A DNA stretch of 64,000 nucleotides from Siphonobacter curvatus (GTDB lineage Bacteria; Bacteroidota; Bacteroidia; Cytophagales; Spirosomataceae): the NCBI RefSeq assembly GCF_002943425.1, contig NZ_PTRA01000010.1:1-64000 (forward strand). The letters run 5' to 3'. Shown here piece by piece: positions 61,010 to 64,000 of the stretch. Numbering within the stretch: position 1 is the stretch's first letter; each line of letters begins with the position of its first letter. The notes under the pieces were generated by a model, which was not told the DNA's origin, did not search any database, and saw nothing but the letters and a program-made list of their open reading frames with translations. The position numbers were made by a program, and so were the translations under genes.

Positions 61010-64000
61010 TTACTGCTTGATAAATCGTTGCTCTAACGTATGCCCAGTTTTAGTAAAAATTCGTAGGATATAGGCACCTTTAGGCAAGGTGTTTACCTGG
61101 ATCTTCTTATCGAATACTGCTTTCTGCCAGAGCACGAGTCCTTGTAGGTTCAAAACCTGGATTTTAGCTACATCGAGGGTAGGTGATAATTCGATTGCTA
61201 ACTCACCTTCGGTTGGATTGGGATATATTGTCAAATCGTAGCTGATGCCCGCATTCTTTACAGAAATCATCTTCGAATCATGAGTAGTACCATCCTCATC
61301 TATTTGTTTCAGGCGATAATAGGTGATTGGACTACACGGCAAACGGTCCCAAAAGGTATAACCTTGCAGCGTAGTTGTCGTTCCCGCACCTTTGACTAAG
61401 CCTATGACCTCAAATTGTTTACCGTTGGGACTTCGCTCAATCAGAAAATGGCTATTGGTGGTCTCCTGAGCCGTTGACCATAAAAGTTGATTCCCTAGTT
61501 CTGCTTTATTTTTTCCAGAAAAGTGGATGAATGTAACGGGTAAGGGGGTCTCAATGGCTACGTACACCTGAATGGGAACCCGGGTTGAGCTGCCCAAATA
61601 TTGCACGGTTAAGGTGTCCCGGCCCATTTGATTTCCCTGAACCTGGCCTTCTCCCAGATAAGAAGCGATATTTTCTTTAAACTGATACGTTACTCCTGCC
61701 AAAGCTGATAAGTCCCGTTCTACTCCGTCGTCAAACAGCCCCGTTACAGTTAATTGCTGCGTACCCTGTAAACTCACGAGTACGCTAGCAGGTTGTACGG
61801 AGATACTTTTCAAATTCACGTTTGGAACCACCTGGAGGGTTACCGTAGTATCCATCAATTCATACCCTGCTTCCCCAAATCCTAACGCTGCTAAGCGTAA
61901 GGTACCGATAGCGTTAGTCGGCACCTGATAAGTAAAAGTGGTCGTAGTGGGATCAACTATCTTTTGATACGTTCCGACGGAAGCGTTTCCGGCAAAAAAC
62001 ACGATATTTTTTATATCTTGACTAACGTTGACGGAAACCGTAACGAATTGATTGGGTCGTACAGTTGTACCGGAAAGGGGCTGAGCAATGTGTAGAGTCG
62101 ATGCTTGGGTTGCAGCAGCCGTGTAGCCCCTAGCCCCCTTATTCGTTTCGCTTAGAAAATCAGGTATTTTTTCTGGGAAAGGGTCATACCACGTTTTACT
62201 AAATAGTGGATCTGCTGGACTCTTTTTAAGCAATTCTTTTACCTTTTCAATAACAATGGGGTTTACGGTAGAACCCATGTGATTTTGATTTGCCGGGATC
62301 AACGTTACATTGGATGGACTTAAGCCCCCCCTTTGGCTCTGATCAGATACTGTAATGTCATTGTAGCCGTCAAACAATTCCTGCGTCAATCTATTTAATA
62401 AAATCGCAATATCATTTCCGGGGGAAGGTAGCATAGACTTGTATTTAAAGAGGGCCGCCTGCAGTACTAGAGCTGACCAATCATTGATTACTGAAAGAGG
62501 GTCTACCTGATCCATCGGAATTTCATACCTGGTCACAATCGCATGGCAGGGAACCGAATTATGAGTTCTTGTCGGACCATTTAATAATTCAGTAAGGGCA
62601 ACACTGCCTACCCGTAAATCTCTGATCGCTTGAAATTTCCACTCTCCACCCATTATAAAACTGGCCACTGTCAAAGCTCCGTAAAAAACTTGATGATCAA
62701 CTAGATTACCTACTTGAGATCCTCCGTGTGGCGTATTCAGCGTAATAACTCGATTAACGGCTGAGTGATAATTCGTTTGAACATGGATTCGGCTCAGAAT
62801 CCCCCCCATGCTATGCCCAATTAAATCACATTTTCCAGCTGATATTTGAGCATTATTGCAATCCAATAAAATGAGTTTTAATCGTTCCTGCAACAAGGCA
62901 GAATTGTCCCAAAAGCCCATACCTGACCGATCGGAATATCTCACTATATGCACTTGCCTATCGCTATAGAGCTCTGCTTGCAAGCCCACTTTCATCAATT
63001 CAAAAATTTTCCCTTTAGATAACAAGCCATGAATCAAAGCTACAGGAGGCCGGACAACAGTCAGCTTTAATTTACCCACTTGAGTAGCACCTTGGTAAAT
63101 GAGTAAGGTAATCAAATACTCTCGTTGGGCCCTTTCACTATTAAAAAAGGAAGGATGCTTATACGTTATTCTAAATTTATCGACTTGCTTAATAGGGTTA
63201 ATTAATTCACCATCCCGCTCTTCATTCCCTATTGATGTATTTTCAATTTTAATCGAAACATCATTAGCTTGTTTACCCTTCACTTCGATAACGGTTGCCT
63301 CCGATCCATCCGCACATACTTTTGTTTTAGCATTAATATTTTTGTTAATCCCCAGATTTATTTCCTCAAGAAAAGTGCGAGTGAGGGGTGCCGCTTGATT
63401 TCCAATCTTGAATTCATTGTAAAGTGATAATAGGGTAGTATTCTTTTCATATACTTTAACACTAGCCACTACCTCCTGGCCGGCGTATGTATTCGTATTA
63501 GATACAGTGCCTAGGCTTGCCGTTTCTTCGCCCGTTCGCGTATCTTTGAAATAACGAAATTGGTATTCCCAATCTTGGGTGGAAGACCCCACGATTCGAA
63601 AGGCCCCTACCGATAAAGTCATCCAAATTTTCTTGTAGCCTTCTGCATCGTACTTAACGGCAATAAAACTAGATGCACCGGTTCTGTTAATACGAGGCCC
63701 CCTAACGTTCTCGGGAAAATTAGGGACCACCCTAACTTCATAAAAGATGGCCCCTGACTCAACCTGTTTACTGTAAAAAGGGTTACCCTTTTCATTTTTA
63801 TTATTAGAGCCTTGAAAAGTAGTCGTCGGCCCAACGAAACTTTTAACTACTATCTTAGTAGAAGGCAAGGTAAACTGGCTTGACGCTTTCCCGCCTAACA
63901 TACTCACTTCAATACTATCTAGCTCCATTAGTTGACCATACGATCTATCATAAGTCAAGAGAGAAAGTAATAGAATAAACAGGTAGAATTTCTTTTTCAT
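61010..64000 (-). CDS. Secreted alpha/beta hydrolase with type IX secretion sorting domain
   Basis: 996 residues; the ATG is the complement of the last three bases of the window, so the gene is complete. Signal peptide MKKKFYLFILLLSLL (to about 22, SYGQ). The middle holds a lipase-like hydrolase: ALIHGLLSKG (oxyanion region), the nucleophile elbow GHSMGG with Ser397, and NTPHGGSQVG. Ig-like (Big_2-type) repeats follow at about 640-840, then a C-terminal sorting domain (about 922-996) with DLTIYPNPTEGELAIEL, VLNLQGLVLW and GAYILRI. It should be exported through the type IX system to the surface or medium. Substrate unknown. Confidence 0.9.
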   Translation of the reverse strand: MKKKFYLFILLLSLLTYDRSYGQLMELDSIEVSMLGGKASSQFTLPSTKIVVKSFVGPTTTFQGSNNKNEKGNPFYSKQVESGAIFYEVRVVPNFPENVRGPRINRTGASSFIAVKYDAEGYKKIWMTLSVGAFRIVGSSTQDWEYQFRYFKDTRTGEETASLGTVSNTNTYAGQEVVASVKVYEKNTTLLSLYNEFKIGNQAAPLTRTFLEEINLGINKNINAKTKVCADGSEATVIEVKGKQANDVSIKIENTSIGNEERDGELINPIKQVDKFRITYKHPSFFNSERAQREYLITLLIYQGATQVGKLKLTVVRPPVALIHGLLSKGKIFELMKVGLQAELYSDRQVHIVRYSDRSGMGFWDNSALLQERLKLILLDCNNAQISAGKCDLIGHSMGGILSRIHVQTNYHSAVNRVITLNTPHGGSQVGNLVDHQVFYGALTVASFIMGGEWKFQAIRDLRVGSVALTELLNGPTRTHNSVPCHAIVTRYEIPMDQVDPLSVINDWSALVLQAALFKYKSMLPSPGNDIAILLNRLTQELFDGYNDITVSDQSQRGGLSPSNVTLIPANQNHMGSTVNPIVIEKVKELLKKSPADPLFSKTWYDPFPEKIPDFLSETNKGARGYTAAATQASTLHIAQPLSGTTVRPNQFVTVSVNVSQDIKNIVFFAGNASVGTYQKIVDPTTTTFTYQVPTNAIGTLRLAALGFGEAGYELMDTTVTLQVVPNVNLKSISVQPASVLVSLQGTQQLTVTGLFDDGVERDLSALAGVTYQFKENIASYLGEGQVQGNQMGRDTLTVQYLGSSTRVPIQVYVAIETPLPVTFIHFSGKNKAELGNQLLWSTAQETTNSHFLIERSPNGKQFEVIGLVKGAGTTTTLQGYTFWDRLPCSPITYYRLKQIDEDGTTHDSKMISVKNAGISYDLTIYPNPTEGELAIELSPTLDVAKIQVLNLQGLVLWQKAVFDKKIQVNTLPKGAYILRIFTKTGHTLEQRFIKQ

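Overview
This window comes from a member of the Bacteroidota, most likely a Cytophagales (Spirosoma/Siphonobacter-like) bacterium; the genus is a guess. The evidence is a type IX secretion C-terminal domain, a hybrid two-component regulator with AraC output, Bacteroidota-type promoters (TTG-N18-20-TAnnTTTG), a Bacteroidetes tra/mob set, a Wzi-type capsule protein and a DUF2911 protein.

Layout. 1-460: a strong minus-strand rRNA-type promoter reading out of the left edge. 563-2821: an isoaspartyl peptidase/asparaginase and a membrane acyltransferase. 3460-24021: an exopolysaccharide locus, all on the minus strand. It starts with a Wzc-like tyrosine kinase/co-polymerase, a priming sugar transferase and the two GDP-L-fucose genes (gmd, fcl). 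A Wzx flippase, a GT-A-like enzyme, an SGNH-like protein, two hexapeptide acetyltransferases, a run of GT4/GT2 glycosyltransferases and a Wzy-like polymerase follow. Spacing is tight from gmd to 5468, so this is probably one transcript of about 18 kb. A WcaI-like transferase (3460-4755) lies apart behind its own candidate promoter and a long leader. No Wza-type export porin is present; a Wzi-like protein is at 27579-29036.

24990-31156: DUF2911 protein, M28 peptidase, a small unknown protein, Wzi, a 51-residue zinc ribbon and a methyltransferase. 31199-45604: a GC-rich conjugation module on the minus strand, in transcription order unknown-traE-traF-traG-three secreted proteins-traJ-traK-(traL-like)-traM-traN-mobA-mobB-mobC. 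traE is split by a 1902-nt group II intron whose predicted splice restores the frame exactly; its reverse transcriptase has YADE in place of YADD. No integrase, replication gene or obvious oriT is visible.

46383-54904: an accessory region with a CheY-like receiver, a decayed alpha/beta hydrolase, two paralogous PAS-LuxR regulators flanking an outer-membrane protein/lipoprotein operon, another lipoprotein and two unknown proteins. 55514-59503: a complete hybrid two-component system without its usual SusC/SusD or carbohydrate-enzyme neighbours. It is followed by two gene remnants, one being the tail of a second AraC-type regulator, a small lipoprotein, and a complete secreted alpha/beta hydrolase with a type IX sorting domain that starts at the last base of the window.

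The strongest biological signals are the intron-split traE with its altered reverse transcriptase, the conjugation gene set with several very small or tandem related genes, and the paired PAS-LuxR regulators around an envelope operon.
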